DNA from: Glandiceps talaboti
Lineage: Eukaryota > Hemichordata > Enteropneusta > Spengelidae
DNA: 64,000 nucleotides
Direction of reading: 5' to 3'
NCBI RefSeq assembly: GCF_964340395.1
Contig: NC_135553.1
Location: 9,996,501 to 10,060,500, forward strand
The notes beneath the pieces were generated by a model. The model saw only the letters and a program-made list of their open reading frames with translations. It was not told the origin of the DNA and searched no databases. Both the position numbers and the translations under genes were made by a program. Positions 34,695-48,000 of the stretch are shown here, piece after piece. Position 1 is the first letter of the stretch, and every line of letters starts with the position of its first letter.

Positions 34695-37600
34695 TTACCA
34701 GTTGTTTTACTGAATTCTGCCGAAACGCTGAAATAAAACTGTGTTTTACTGCCATTTCTTGGACTTTGTGGATTAACCTATCTTGCTTTGTGGACATTCT
34801 GAAATTTAAAATTTTTCTTGTATCAGACACCTTAACTAATAATAATTCTGAAATGTAGATGTGTACATTATCTTGCAGTGCTGAAGTTTTTGTGAGTCTA
34901 GAAGTCGCATTGAGCTCTCACAGTGGCTACAAGTTCACTGCCAATTTCAATTTTGTCAGTTCTTCAGGTTTTCGAAAGCAATGTGTGAAATACATTAAGT
35001 GTTACATGATCAACCTAAGACCTTACCTCTGTTGACATTTATGTGTAAAACTTAGATGTTGTAGAATGTAAACAAAAACTTTGCATGTGAAAATGTAAGA
35101 TTTTTTCAACCCACAAGTTTACCTTATCAGGTTTTAACTTGATTCAAGTTAAAACATGTAAGCCTTTCAGACTCTCATTTTTGACCGATGTGTGAGGGGA
35201 GCTTTGTCACAGCACACCTTTCTGACTGTTATTTTTTGACCGATGTGTGAGGGAGCTTCGTCATGGCGTACCTTTCAGAACTCTCATTTTTGACCGATGT
35301 GTGAGGGCGCTTCGTCACAGCATACCTTTCAGACTCGCATTTGTAATTCTCTGATTGTAAACCAGGTTGAGAAATCCCTATTGATGTCTGCTTTTTATCA
35401 CAAGATCTCAGGATAAACAAACTACATTTTTCAACTCGACCAATTCACATCAGAGTTATCGATATTACCCTTAATAATGAACTCAACACAGGAGTGTGTA
35501 GTAATAAATCAAAAGAGAAGACTGAAATAAAATGACTTTCAACAACATTCTGATAAACCACACATAACATGAAATATATTTTTGCCCTAAGTTTGCAAAA
35601 TGTAAAACATTTCTATTAGCATGAAAAGTGTAGTGACAGTAGAAATATTCACGTAAACTGAAATATTCAATATTGTTACACTCTGTAATCATTTATGTTT
35701 AGCTAATGGTTACAGGCTCACTCTTTCAGTCAAAGATGCACTAGCGTCAAGTGGAACATTTTTTGAAAATGTTTTGTTCGACACAATAACGTAATCGTAA
35801 TATCATACACTTTGAACAGTATTGATTCACTTGAAGGTCATTTTTGTAGCTGTATACATGATCTGGTACAAATAATGTACAATAAATCAATGCTGTGTTA
35901 AAACTTAGCAACAGATTCAAAACCAAATTTTCCCTCAAGATTTAAACATGTCACTACACCACCTACAGATAATATTGACCACTAATTACATATAACAGAT
36001 ACAATGTCGTTTTATAAGTAATTGACCAATTTTTAGTGAATGTATCTTTGGTTTAATACTTGATAAAGAAAAATGTCCCAGTTGCAGTTAGTGCTGGTAT
36101 AAGTATTCATGTTGTAGTGAAGAAAACATACAGAAGATAACGATGGTCACAAATGATACTAGTTAGCACATCAGCGTCCCTGTACATATTGTCCAATGCT
36201 GCCCTAGATAACAAGTCACATGTTTTGGCCTGCATTCAAAAGAAACTAAATAAAGGATCATACTGCCACATTATTTACAAGCAGGACCAAAGGGGTAGGA
36301 ACTTTACAGAGCTGAGGTTACACGATATATGCAATTGAGTTCACAGGTATTCCCATTTGATGAAACCCCTGCTATGTTTTGTGTGTATTGTACTTAAATA
36401 CTTTTTGTAACACTCAGGAATAAAAGAGTTGTACATGTACCATAATATGCTTGAAATGTCTTTGTCCATGGTGTTTGGAAAAGTGAATACGAGTATTATG
36501 AAATTGACATGAATGAATGAATGAATGTCATAGTAGCTGAAGGGCTAGAGGGTTAGCTCTTGACTCGCATTTTCAGTTGGCTTAGCTAAATATACTTAGG
36601 TGCTGTCCCTTATACAGTGCACCCTCACTAGTTACACAAGACTAATCAATCTATGCAATGGTGAATTGGCAAAACCAACTTACTGGCTATGTCAGTGCAT
36701 CCAGTGTGTTTAGTTAGCCTTATGTGACCAATGAGGGCGCACTATACAAGGGATTGGATTTCCAAGATATAGCTACATGCTTGGTCAACATGGTGAAAGT
36801 CTAGGTTAGCTTACAATCTGTACAAGGTTGGTTTGACCCTTGACCCTACCACTTATTCTGATTGGAGACAGTCCTTTGAATCATTGTGGATCCAGTCAAC
36901 CATGCTGTATAAATGGAACCAAGTTGAACAAAAGATTTCTTGACTTGCATTTCTAGCAAACCAAAAACCACTTCAAACAGGTATAGCCATTGAATATTTA
37001 TACACCATACTGCAGAGGTCTGTGGTTTTTGGATGCTGTTGAATTATTGAGACAAAAAAATGATGGTTTGAACTTAGAGGGCGCAATTCAAATAGAGACA
37101 CACAAAAGGAAGAAGTATGGCAGGAACAAATAATGAACTATTCCTTGACAAGTCAAAATGAAGTTTCACATGTTCAAAAAAGTGTTGTCACACACAGATG
37201 AAAACAAGAAAAAAAAAAACATTTTAGCTGATCAACTCATATCTTTATTAGTTTACTTGCTCTACGCATTTCTCATTCTCATTTTTACATTTAAACTGAA
37301 GGAGGCAATAATCATGCCATGTTATTGTGACAGAAGGTTGTTATTCCATGTAAGGTGATGGCATTGGCTGTCTATGTTAAATGATACCAGTACAATTGAA
37401 ACCAGTAAACCTGAAACAACATTGGCTTCCTCAATCTTACATTGCTACTTTCCACTGTTTAGCTTGACAAATGTTTTACTTACAATGCTAGAGTTTATAA
37501 TCTGGCTTGACATATCATTTTTAGTAACATTTAATACGACATTTCCTTTGCATGTAACACTATCTTATATAACAGATTTGTTACACTGTTACAGTAAATG

Positions 37601-37796
37601 ACTTGATCTGATTGGCCACTGCTGTCCATAATGTAGGAGTATTCATAAAACTATACATTGTTACAATATACACGATTTAGCAGCACCAACAAACAAACAA
37701 CCAAAATGTAGCAATGTTGGCAGATTTTGTTGCTCTAGATGACATCTGTTTCGGGTTTACTGATTTCAATTTTATGTTAGATTCAACATCAAGATT
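34695..37796. other. Intergenic gap between convergent HhH gene and NOL12
   Basis: Contains the 3' UTR and AATAAA (34732-34737) of the HhH gene, three tandem copies of a ~59-bp unit at 35165-35340, a dispersed repeat at 35727-35890 (related to 33890-33985 and, weakly, to 25180-25300), a foldback at 36605-36757 (GTCCCTTATACAGTGCACCC paired with its inverse), and a minus-strand AATAAA at 37244-37249 that could serve NOL12. No coding sequence is supported. Confidence 0.6.
35165..35340. repeat. Three tandem ~59-bp units
   Basis: Units built on CCTTTCAGACTCTCATTTTT, GACCGATGTGTGAGGG and GCTTCGTCACAGCAYA. The unit resembles the right arm of the foldbacks at 10166-10271 and 62303-62410, suggesting tandem growth from a transposon end. 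Confidence 0.8.
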
Positions 37797-40700
37797 CTAT
37801 TTTTGTGGTTTTCCACCACCCTTTCTTTTCTTTGGCTTCTTTTGTCCAGTTCTTTCTTTTTTCCTCTTTGCTTTTATCTGTTTATTTTTCTTTTGAAGTT
37901 TCATAAATCGGATAATTTTCTTTTTTCTTTTTAACTGGTGAGTCTTTCTGGATCTGTAAACAAATGGACAATCATTTTCAGTGTGTAATGACAGCAGTTT
38001 GAACAATTCTAATTGTATATTATATTATATTTGTTCCGAACCCATCAACACAGCCTTGTTTAGCTTTTATTGTATACCATTCAATAATGTAGACATGTCA
38101 GATGATCACTGCATCAAACGTCAAGTGAAAGAAGCCATCAAGATCAAACACTTAAAGGAAAACAGCACTCCAAGAAATAAAAACATTTTCATCAACTTTG
38201 CATTCTAGAGTCATTTCATGATTTCACATCACATGTATTTCATTCACTTGCCAAGAAACACTAAATTGAAACTCTTTGTCGCCTCTATTGTTCTTTAGGT
38301 GATGCACCATTGCTGGCCTAATGGCTCCTGGCAGACATGAATATCTATTAGATGAACAATGCATATTCATGACTACTTGTCTGAAGGAAATAAGCATGTA
38401 TAGACGAGACTTACTTTGAATCTGTTTTTGTTTCGGTTTCTTCTGTGTTACTCTCCTCAGTCTCAGATTTATCTTCATTTGTATAATTGACCTAAAAAAT
38501 GAAATGTCATGACAAAATTACTACCAAACCAGAAAGACTATAGAGTTTTGACTCTATGATATTTAGTAGTGCACTCCTGACGATCCTGACATGTCGGCGA
38601 AAATTTAATAAACTTCAGATACCTGAGTGTAAATAACTACACTTTGAAATTTGCATACATTGTATTATAATTAGACCCACTGTACAATCCTTGATAAACC
38701 GAAGTAATTCCCATCTCTGTAACTTTCAAATAATCGAAAAATACTGTAATGAAAATACTAAATGTGCAGACTTGTATATTATGCCTGGGTTTACAATTAC
38801 TCCAAGAGTACAATTTTACAAAGATCTAATGTCATTTCTAGCTCAAACATTTTGATATGACCAGGGACGCGTTCGATTTGCACAATCATAATCATGATTT
38901 ATCAATCACAATCATGATTTGCGTTCGATAAATACCAATCACAATCATGATTGGTAATCATAGTAATCATGCCCCCAACCATGATTGACGTGATTACAAG
39001 ATGGCGGACAACGTAATGATAGGGGATTAGGTCATGCGCCCGTGGCTGACGCAGTGACGGCAAGTTAGGAATGATGGAAAACATTATGTAAATAAATTGT
39101 GTTCGGTCAGATTGGTAATTTGTTATCAGTGTAATAATTTTTACGATGTAAAATCATTTAATTTATAGGAAATGTGCAAAACTTTTTAAAAATGTTTACA
39201 TGTAAGTAAGTAATCATGATCGTGATTGAGGGTTTTGTTTACAACCTCGTTTCGAGAAATGACATCAGATTAATCAATCATGTTTGGGCACATCGAATGC
39301 ACCCCTGGCCTGTTTCACATTTGTTTGTTAGTTGTTGCTTACCTCATTTGGTCCAATGACATTTTCATCAAGATTGATGTCAGTGATAGAGGTAACAGTT
39401 ACAGTGTGTTCTGGGTGGTCGTACACAACTGGATCATCGTCTGATTTTAGAAACCCATCAAATGCTAAAAAGATAAGGAAAACATTTTAAAATGTGGGAC
39501 ATGCTGTATTGTGTACCCGTATCAGCTACTGTTGATACCTGACATGGCATATCTTACATTATACCATGCACACGCCATAAATATGGAATATATACTCTGG
39601 TCGTTTACGTTTCGACAACGCGTGTCTATGTCATGTCTACATCGCTGGTTCTGCTGTGTTCGAAATATGAGTCACAACATTTAAAATTGCCATTACTTTC
39701 CCTGGTTTTTCTTTGGTATTATTGGCGGTGGTATAATTATGTTTTTCTCCAATATTTTTCTTCATTCAGCCAGAAAATACTTGTGAAATAAGGGTGTTGT
39801 CGCTGCGACAAAGATCCCTTAGGTCACTCATATTTCCTTACCTGAATGAAGAAAAATATTGGGGAACAACATCTAATTACAGACATATCTATACCCTAGT
39901 TTAACACTATGATATCAGTGTATAAATAATTGAGCATGGGTTATTTCTTCCAGATTTATCATCAGATCACACCAATTGGAACTTATTATGGTTGCCTGAA
40001 ACCTGGAACTGAGCAACCCAATACAATTTTTTTGGCGAGTAAGGTGCTAAACTGGAAAAATTTTAGACCAGAAACACAAACTGAAACATAATTAAGTTGA
40101 AAGTGGCCATATGGATAAAAATCGGTATTTATTCTGGATTTTTTATTCATAAACCAACTTTACTTTGTTTTCCTACTAGACAAAAGAATGTGAAACAACA
40201 TATACCAAGTCCTTGTTTGTAACTCAATAAATTTCCAAAAATTAAAAAAATGTGTAAAATATTACAAACAAGGACTTGGTATATGTTGTTTCACATTCTT
40301 TTGTCACGTAGAAAAACAGAGTAGAGTTGGTTTATGAATAAAAAATCCCATAATACTTATCGATTTGTCATCCACATGAGCAAACTACATTAATTACCTC
40401 CATATGATCCACTTGTTTTCTGTAATTTTTGCAGCTGTTCTCTTATATATTTTCTTTTCTCTTCTTTTGCTTTACTTTTTTCTTCTTTTTGTTTTCTTTC
40501 AATTTCTTGTTTGGCCTTTTTTTTCCTTGCTTCTTTACGCTTGTGAAACCCAGTCAGAAATTCACTATGGACAGAATGGAATGATAATACAGACTGTTAC
40601 AATAGTTTACAATGTACAAGAAAATGTGTGTTCAATCATGGATACTGGGTTCATAGTATCAAATGAAAATTTCTATAGAGTCCACAAATCTATAATATTG

Positions 40701-41451
40701 TATCTCAAAGTTCGCTCACGTTTCATTGCGGCTTATCCTGAGATGACAATATGCAGAAGCTAAAATCCTAATTTTGGTAAATTGCCAACTGAGAATCCAT
40801 GTTGTCCATAATGCAATGGCTAAGATGATCTGGTCACTCGATCACTTACAGCTTGTAAGTTGTAAATCCCAGCTAGTAGTGCACTGATACATGTAATGAT
40901 GTACGATGTGTACAGTGCAATGTACTACGTCCAGCTAAAATTATAGGACTACTATAGTATCACAGGCACTCGAATCAATCTGTATGATTTTTAAAAAAAT
41001 GTAACCATTCATTATTACTTTATATTAATACTCTACATTTAAAAAAAAATCATACAGATTGATTCGAGTGCCTGTGTAGCAGTGGACATGTACTAATGTC
41101 AATACTGAAGTACACATGATTGGATCATCCATGGATCAGATATACATAATCAATACATTAACTGTGATTGTATCCATGAATGGATCATGTATAACCATGG
41201 AAGTATAACCCATACTTCCATGGTATAACCATGGATATATCTCACTAATACATCCATGGTAATGGTATAACCATAAGAACACATTCGTCCCACTCTCAGA
41301 GAACGCCGTTCAAAATTAACAATAATCACCCAACGTTAAATTGATGTCATCATACTCACTTTCTATCTTCTGCATCGAAGACAAGATGAAACTTAGTCTG
41401 TCGATTCCTAGGGTTCTTCTGTCGAAATTTGTGTTTGGATTTGCTCGCCAT
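37797..41451 (-). CDS. NOL12: Nucleolar protein 12 (Rrp17/Nop25 family), complete, 5 exons, 204 aa
   Basis: Minus-strand exons 41360-41451, 40398-40564, 39343-39464, 38415-38491 and 37797-37953; 615 nt, phases 2,1,0,2. The start MASKSKHKFRQKN is basic. The Rrp17/Nop25 signature follows: LVFDAEDRK at the exon 1/2 junction, then EFLTGFHKRKEARKKKAKQE, a Lys/Glu helix, and YDHPEHTVTVTSITDINLD (about 110-128), which matches vertebrate NOL12 (QYDHPNHTVTVTTISDLDL). An acidic Glu/Thr linker and a very basic tail (KRKKERTGQKKPKKRKGGGK) close the protein. NOL12/Rrp17 binds RNA in the nucleolus and acts in pre-rRNA processing; the yeast homologue is a 5'-3' exonuclease. It is head-to-head with BTAF1, with 612 bases between start codons. 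The length is close to that of human NOL12 (213 aa). Confidence 0.94.
38862..39307. mobile_element. hAT-like MITE carrying ATGGCGG and CRE-like motifs
   Basis: Ends CAGGGACGCGTTCGATTTGC and the inverse of CAGGGGTGCATTCGATGTGC are imperfect terminal repeats of the CAGGG type. Inside, repeated ATCATGATT palindromes occupy 38890-38990. AAGATGGCGGAC (about 38999-39010), TGACGTGATTAC and GACGCAGTGACG follow. Located in intron 3 of NOL12. No target duplication is visible. Confidence 0.6.
39545..39870. mobile_element. MITE-like element with CCAATATTTTTCTTCATTC hairpin (copy)
   Basis: Same layout as 21770-22125: AATATGGAATATATACTCTG, GTCTATGTCATG, then the CCAATATTTTTCTTCATTC hairpin with its inverse at 39843-39863. 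Intron of NOL12. Confidence 0.7.
40098..40388. mobile_element. Palindromic MITE, copy 2 of the 20934-21280 family
   Basis: TTGAAAGTGGCCATATGGAT at the left; inner arms GTGAAACAACATATACCAAG and the inverse CTTGGTATATGTTGTTTCAC pair perfectly. The right end is diverged (CATCCACATGAGC). Just upstream of NOL12 exon 2 in the plus sense. Confidence 0.75.
40961..41076. mobile_element. 116-bp hairpin MITE in NOL12 intron 1
   Basis: CACAGGCACTCGAATCAATC followed by TGTATGATTTTT is matched by its inverse at the right edge, giving about 40 paired bases around an AT-rich loop. No second copy in the window. Confidence 0.8.
41121..41275. repeat. CCATGG-rich palindrome cluster
   Basis: Overlapping palindromes centred on CCATGG, including ACCATGGAAGTAT paired with ATACTTCCATGGT around 41193-41225. 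Similar CCATGGA motifs occur near 1430-1490. Intron 1 of NOL12. Confidence 0.6.
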
Positions 41452-42063
41452 GCTGTAATTTCTGACGAAGGTCGCCCTCTACAGAGAAATCTTGGAAATG
41501 TTGACCCCCTAACACTTTTGTGTTTCTGATATCAAAACAAATGGCTGTCTTTTCTCTAACAAAACTAATATTTTCTCACTCATGCAAGAAATTAAATAGG
41601 AGAAGCAACCCAACTCGACCCATTGTCTTTTTCAACCAGGTTTGTTAACAGTGACTCACTTACAATAATGGGTTATTTATAACGGTAAAGACTAACCTAA
41701 GGGTGCTCAATGATGGCGGAGACAAGTTCGTGATCACCGGTGGAGTCGACAACCTTACATTATCTTACACAGAAAGAAGAAAGGGTGCCACGAAATAAAC
41801 CAGAAATAGGCAAAGCCTTTTAATGGATCTCTAGGAACACTAAGATAACACCCCTTTAAAATTTAAAAAGCGCATACAATCTGAACACGCATCCCAGAGT
41901 TGTCATAACAGTTTACCTGGAAAATCAAGTTCCGCAATCAAGCAGTGCATGCTATGGGCTGTCTACGGTGCCCATTCAAAGTTTAGTGGGTACTCGTGGT
42001 GCAGAGCAGATATCAGAGATACGCTATCCACTCCCTTAGTCTTCTGCTGGCAACCTGATCAAC
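41452..42063. promoter_or_regulatory. Divergent promoter of NOL12 and BTAF1
   Basis: 612 bases separate the two start codons. CAATGATGGCGGAGAC on the plus strand (41708-41723) is a YY1-like ATGGCGG site oriented towards BTAF1. No TATA box is evident. Confidence 0.55.
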
Positions 42064-45000
42064 ATGGTCACAAGGTAGGGTGTTTTATTCTCTTTATTAT
42101 TTGACTGGTATTCATAAATTTATGCAAATTTGAATTTGAATCAAAATAATTATCAAAATCATAATTTATTGACGTCTATTTTATATAAATTTTAGGTAAC
42201 TTTATTTAACAACCCGCTGCTTCCGTCCATTGGTCTTTCTCATTTTTACCCGATTCAGATTTTTATTTACAAACACGTACCTTGTACATGTTTGTAGACT
42301 ACTTGTAGATTCTTTTCTGAGGTTTTACTGCAGAGGAATGTACATAATTATTATTATCATTTAAGTCTGTTTTGAGACAGAGTTAAAAAAAAAAAAAAAA
42401 AAAGTCTCTGTCAGCGAAATATTTAGATAAATCATTGAAGACTGTAACAAAGTGTAAATGGGAATATATCTTAAAACCAAATCAATGGAACAAACAACAA
42501 TGGTAGATTTATCTTTTATTGAATTTGACGTGGTATCTTGAAAAATATCACCTGAAATATACTTCATTTTTGGAAAGAGTAGAACAATGGAACAAACAAT
42601 GGTAGAATTATTTTGATTGAATTTGATGTGGTATTCCTCTCCTCACTACACCCAAACTCCATGATAACTAGAAAATAGTACCAAAAATATACTTCATTTT
42701 CGTAAAGAGTAGAACACATATCCAGGTGTCAACCCCCCCCCCCCCCCAACCAATGAAAATTATCAAGTAACCAAATTATACAAAAAGGAAAAACAATTAT
42801 TTTCAGTTTTAGTTAGATATTCATGTACTTTATTTACAGTGGCAATATGGATGACGAATGGGTGTTTATTTTTAATTTTTAATTTAAAAAATTTAGCATG
42901 GCTTCCTACTTGAAAAAAATACTGTGAAGCAGCATAGACCAACTCCATGTTTGTAACTTAATGAATAACACACAGCTGAAAAGTGTAGAAAGTGTTTTAT
43001 TATACATACAATAACAAATATTTTACATTACATTTTTTGCAATTTATTGAGTTACAAACATGGACTTGGTATTGTTATTTCAATATCATTTTTTCAAGTA
43101 TGGTGGAGTTGCTTTATGAATTAAAAATATAAAATAAATATGTGTTTGTCATCCATGTGGCCACTGTAACACTACATCATAAATTGTTTTATTTCTATTT
43201 TCCCTATAAAGTTCGGGCTCAGTTTAATGAAATTTCCCCGAGAGGGTATAAAATTCAACCGAAAAATATACTGAATTTAACAATTTTAGGTTAGAGCAAA
43301 GTGTGCTATAAATGTCTTATCATCTTTGTCTTTTTTTCACACCCTCTCTACAGATTAGATCGATTGTTTCTTCTCCTTGATACTGGTTCTACTCCAGTCA
43401 CTCGGAAAGCTGCTGCTGAGCAACTTGGACAAGTCCAGAAACTTCACCCACATGAACTACATAATCTACTTGTCAAGGTAACCTATCGTCTCTTTTGTTG
43501 TCATTGAACTACAGAAATATCACAATATTACTAAGACTACACATATACTTACCAGATCAGTACTGCAGTGTGTCCTCTGATACACCCTAACTCTAAGCCA
43601 ATTTGACGAGCCACTGACGCACACAATTTCTAGTGACACACCAAAATTTGGTGTTCCCCTATCTCTTATTATGTGGCGACTCACAAGAAATGCCAGTTTT
43701 TCCCATTTTGACTCACAACAGCAAATTTTCGGCACCCAGGACCTGATGATGTTCTGTTAACAGGGTGAAAGCTAAGTCAGAACTTTTGGAAACCGCTTGA
43801 GTTGAGTTTTGCCAAGACTGTCCAGTTTTCATTGGTGTTATTGTATTAATATAGTCTAGTTCCTATACAGTATCATTACGATTTATACCTTCCCTCACAG
43901 ACCACAGTTGGCATCCAGACTATATTAAGAGTTTGTGACTTCATTTTTATACACACTTCTGACAAATAAACTCTAGCATCTGTAGACTGCTTGCAATTGT
44001 GAATGCTGTGAAACTGAAAGGAGAAAAACAACTCAGGGATGAAATACTTGTACTTTTTCAGTCATTGCTTTCTATTCTAGCTTTCGTTCACATCACATCT
44101 CAAAGACTTTACTGTACAAAATGTGAGGAGTTTACATACATATCATACAGATGTTATTCACAAATTAATTGAATGATGAAAGAATCAAAGCATTGTGATA
44201 TTACCATTAACAGCAGTGTGGGTATACATTTAAATATTTAGATACCATTAGTCAATAAATATACATCACTTGTGCAAATAGAATTTGAAAGTCAACATAG
44301 CAGTAATGGAAGAACTATAGATTTGTGTGCAATTATGGCACTTTCAGATGACATGTACAGTAATATTATACCACACTGACATGTTTAAAACTTCAGTACA
44401 TATAGCTATAGCTTATTTTTCATGTTTCATAAAAGTCCCTTTATAGAGACTGTGGTTTTGTCATATTTTCACTGAAAAAAAATACATTAACCCTTTACTA
44501 TTGATATACTGCAGTAATTAGCTGAATTACCTGTCTGGTAATGTATTCACTGGCTTGATTTCTGTTCGTTTAAGTGTAAATATATGATACAGACTACCCA
44601 TTTGCCAAGTTACATTAGAGGTTGGTATGAGAAAGTTTGAATATTTAGTAACAACTGTAGGCCATCTAGGAGTACCTGCTTTAGAAGCTCAGTGAGTAAA
44701 AAAAAAACATGAAATGGTCGAAAATAAGAAATGAAGTTATGAAAAATGCAGATGAATTTACAACATTGTGTTAAATTGATGTAGATTATATATTAACTAA
44801 ATCAATATGCAAAATCCATATGGATAAAATTCTGGTAAAAAGTTCAATCAGAATATACTGAATACATGATTATTGTCATTCCAGTGTTTGTCCATATTGT
44901 GTGGGTTCCATCATTCCAGTGTTTTTCCATATTGCATATTGTGTGGTTTCTCATTCCAGTGTTTTTGCATATTGTGTGAAATTAGTTTTCAATGTTATTG

Positions 45001-48000
45001 ATGTCATTTGTAAAGGATGTATTGAATTCAAAACTGGCAGATCACTTTCTGTACAGTAATAACTGTGAATTGTTTCCACTTGTACACAATGTGTGAAAGT
45101 GGTATAAAAAATATGGATGATATATCGACACCAATTTCAACAATGTATAGTACGTCAGCTGGTACATACATATGTGTCACCAACAAAGTGGATTACTCTC
45201 TATGGCATTACATAACAAATAGAAGAGTACATGTACTGTATTTATGAATGCAAATACAGTACATACCCAATCGGATTAAAATCCGATGTAGTGTACACGA
45301 TTTCTGTTCAGCTGTTACCTTTACTGTCATTTACTGTCATTACATACATCTGACACAATACCATAAGTTTCCCGAGGTACACGAGAGTGCTGAGTGAAAT
45401 CACTCAATGAATGAAAACACATAATGTTCCGAAACATACGGGTACAGTACTTCAGTGCGCTCTGTCCGAAAAGAGCACGAGCACAGAGCACGGACAACAA
45501 TGTTATCGTTATTGTTTGGTGGTTCTCTTTCTTTCAATTTAGGAAGTAGAGTTTTTTTATTGTAAGGCGGATTCTAGTTGGCTACTCATAAGTACGAGAT
45601 TGGGTTCGGGAAAACATATTGTGTCAGATGTATGTAAGCGGGGTGCTCACAAAAGAAAAAACGACAGTAAAGATAACAGCCAAAAAGAAATCACGCCATG
45701 TACACTACATCGGATTTTAATCAGATAGATGCATACCAATATTGTTTGGTTATATAAAGTACACAGATTCTGGCTCCAAGTTTGATATTTAGTTTTATGA
45801 CAAACTGACAAATATGTAAGATGTTACTGAATCAGCTGACTATTAAACCGTTGAACTAATGTTAATGATGTGCAAAAGATTTATTACAAGGTAAAAAAAA
45901 AAATTGTCAATGTAACTGATAGCAAATAATATTATAGATATTTTTATTTTTAATACAAAGATAAGGGGTTTAGTAAAAGTAGAAGAAGATAAGGTGTCTT
46001 AAACGGTTGTCAAACAAAGAGAATATTGAACCAGGAAAGAAAGAGAAATGTGGCAACACAAAAAATCATTTTTAACACAAGGTGTCATTCTTTATTTTAG
46101 TCAACAATCAGAGAAAAGACTGAATGCAACACAAAGTCAAAAATCTGTTTTATTTCACCACAGAAAAAAAGAATCCTTAGTCTAAATCACATGGTCACTA
46201 CCGGTACTCCCTATGAGAATACAAGTTTGCTAAAGAACGTGGAGGAGGTCACTACCATTATTGATCAAGATGTGAACTTTTATCTTTGATCTTTGCATTT
46301 CATATTTTCAGTGTTTTTCATGTCCGCTGTGTTAACCTGGTAAAGGCTTAAAATCCTAGTTCAGAATAGAGTGAAGGTTTAGATCATAGATAGACAGAAT
46401 TTGTTAATTAGACTGTAAGATACATTATGTCATTCTGCCTTCACCGGCCTCAGACAGACTAGTTGTTAGTCAGAGAAATAGAAAAGATTGATTCAGAAGA
46501 AAAGAATGATCCTATGTAGTTCTTATGGTTCTACTGACATAACACTAATGTGAGAACCTGGGATTGAAACCCTGGCCTGTAATTGTGGTGGACATCTGTC
46601 GAATACAATTTTAAAAGTTTATCAGGAAATGAGGATGTGTGACAAATATTAAGCGAGTAATGTAAAGTCTGAATATCAATATGAAGATTGTCAACTGATG
46701 ATATTTTTGTGAATGACTTTTGGTTTTACAACCAATTACCAATACTGCTCAAGTTTTGAATTTAGCAGTAGTTCTGAACACATACATGTAGACTAGTAAA
46801 CAATGTTCATGACTACCAAATACAAATATAATTATGTAAGTTTGAAGTTATTATATATATAATGTTAGACCAATGGAAAGCAGTGGAATTTTAGCTGAAA
46901 AAGTTCATAGGGCTAAATCTGCCTACCAAGCATAAAAGTTAAATTTGATCCCTACTGCTGAATAGGTGTACACAATGTATTATAGTATGCCAGAGATGGT
47001 TATAATGTGAATGTGTTGAATCTTTCCAAACCACTGTCATGTATCACACATCAATAATGATGTATGCTGTCCTGTTGATGAGTTACATCCTGTGACATCA
47101 TCACCTCCATGACATTATTAAGAGATGTATGAAAGCAGAAAGGTTGTTTTTACTGTAGTGTTTGTGTGAAGTGAGAATTGACACTTCTGTGTTAGAAGAG
47201 GGCCTACATGTATGTGTAGGTATATGCTTAATCTAAGGATGATTCTACTTGCAGTGTTTTTTGCTAAGGTGGGGAACCCCGGTAACAGAAAGGGGTAAAA
47301 CTGGCAGTGTTTCCCCATAGAATGTATCATAATTTTGGTGGGGGAACCCTGGTAAAATAATGTGGGAACCAGGTAGATTTTACCTACTTACCACCCTTTG
47401 CAAAAACACTGTATTTGTGTATTGTTTCTTAGGGTGTCTTTTCCTGAAATATAAAAAAATTATAAATCAATAAAGTTTTCAAGCAACCACCATGGCAAAC
47501 AATGACTTCAGTGGCAATTTTACTGTAGAACTAGTGTATGACCCAAGGAGATATGCATATAGAATTATGTTTTGATATAGTAGAAAATACAAAATCATAA
47601 ATATTATAGCTAAAATGATGTAGTCTTGGTATTTCACTCATGGGACATTAAGCTTTTGACACAGAGATAGACATATTTCAACACTATAGACAAACAATAA
47701 CAGAGACACAATAAACACAGCAGGATCCTTTACCCAATCACATTGAAAACTGATACGCATTGCTATTCTTTCACAGTGCAGTAAAAAAAAGGCTTCTAAT
47801 GAAAATATCACACATGGACTTTATGATTTTCATAGCTGCATTGTTTATTTTCTGATAATCAGTATATATGTATATCAACTTGACTACTTCTACATCCCCC
47901 ACTGTGCACAGCACCAATGTAATTGTTTCTTTTGCATTTAGAAGTTGTCTGAGGGTGTGCATTAGATGTCATGTTACATGAGTGAAACACTAAACCTACA

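Noticed and set aside
43520-43735. Antisense 71-codon frame in BTAF1 intron 2
   Set aside because: No homology recognised, no splice context; probably chance.
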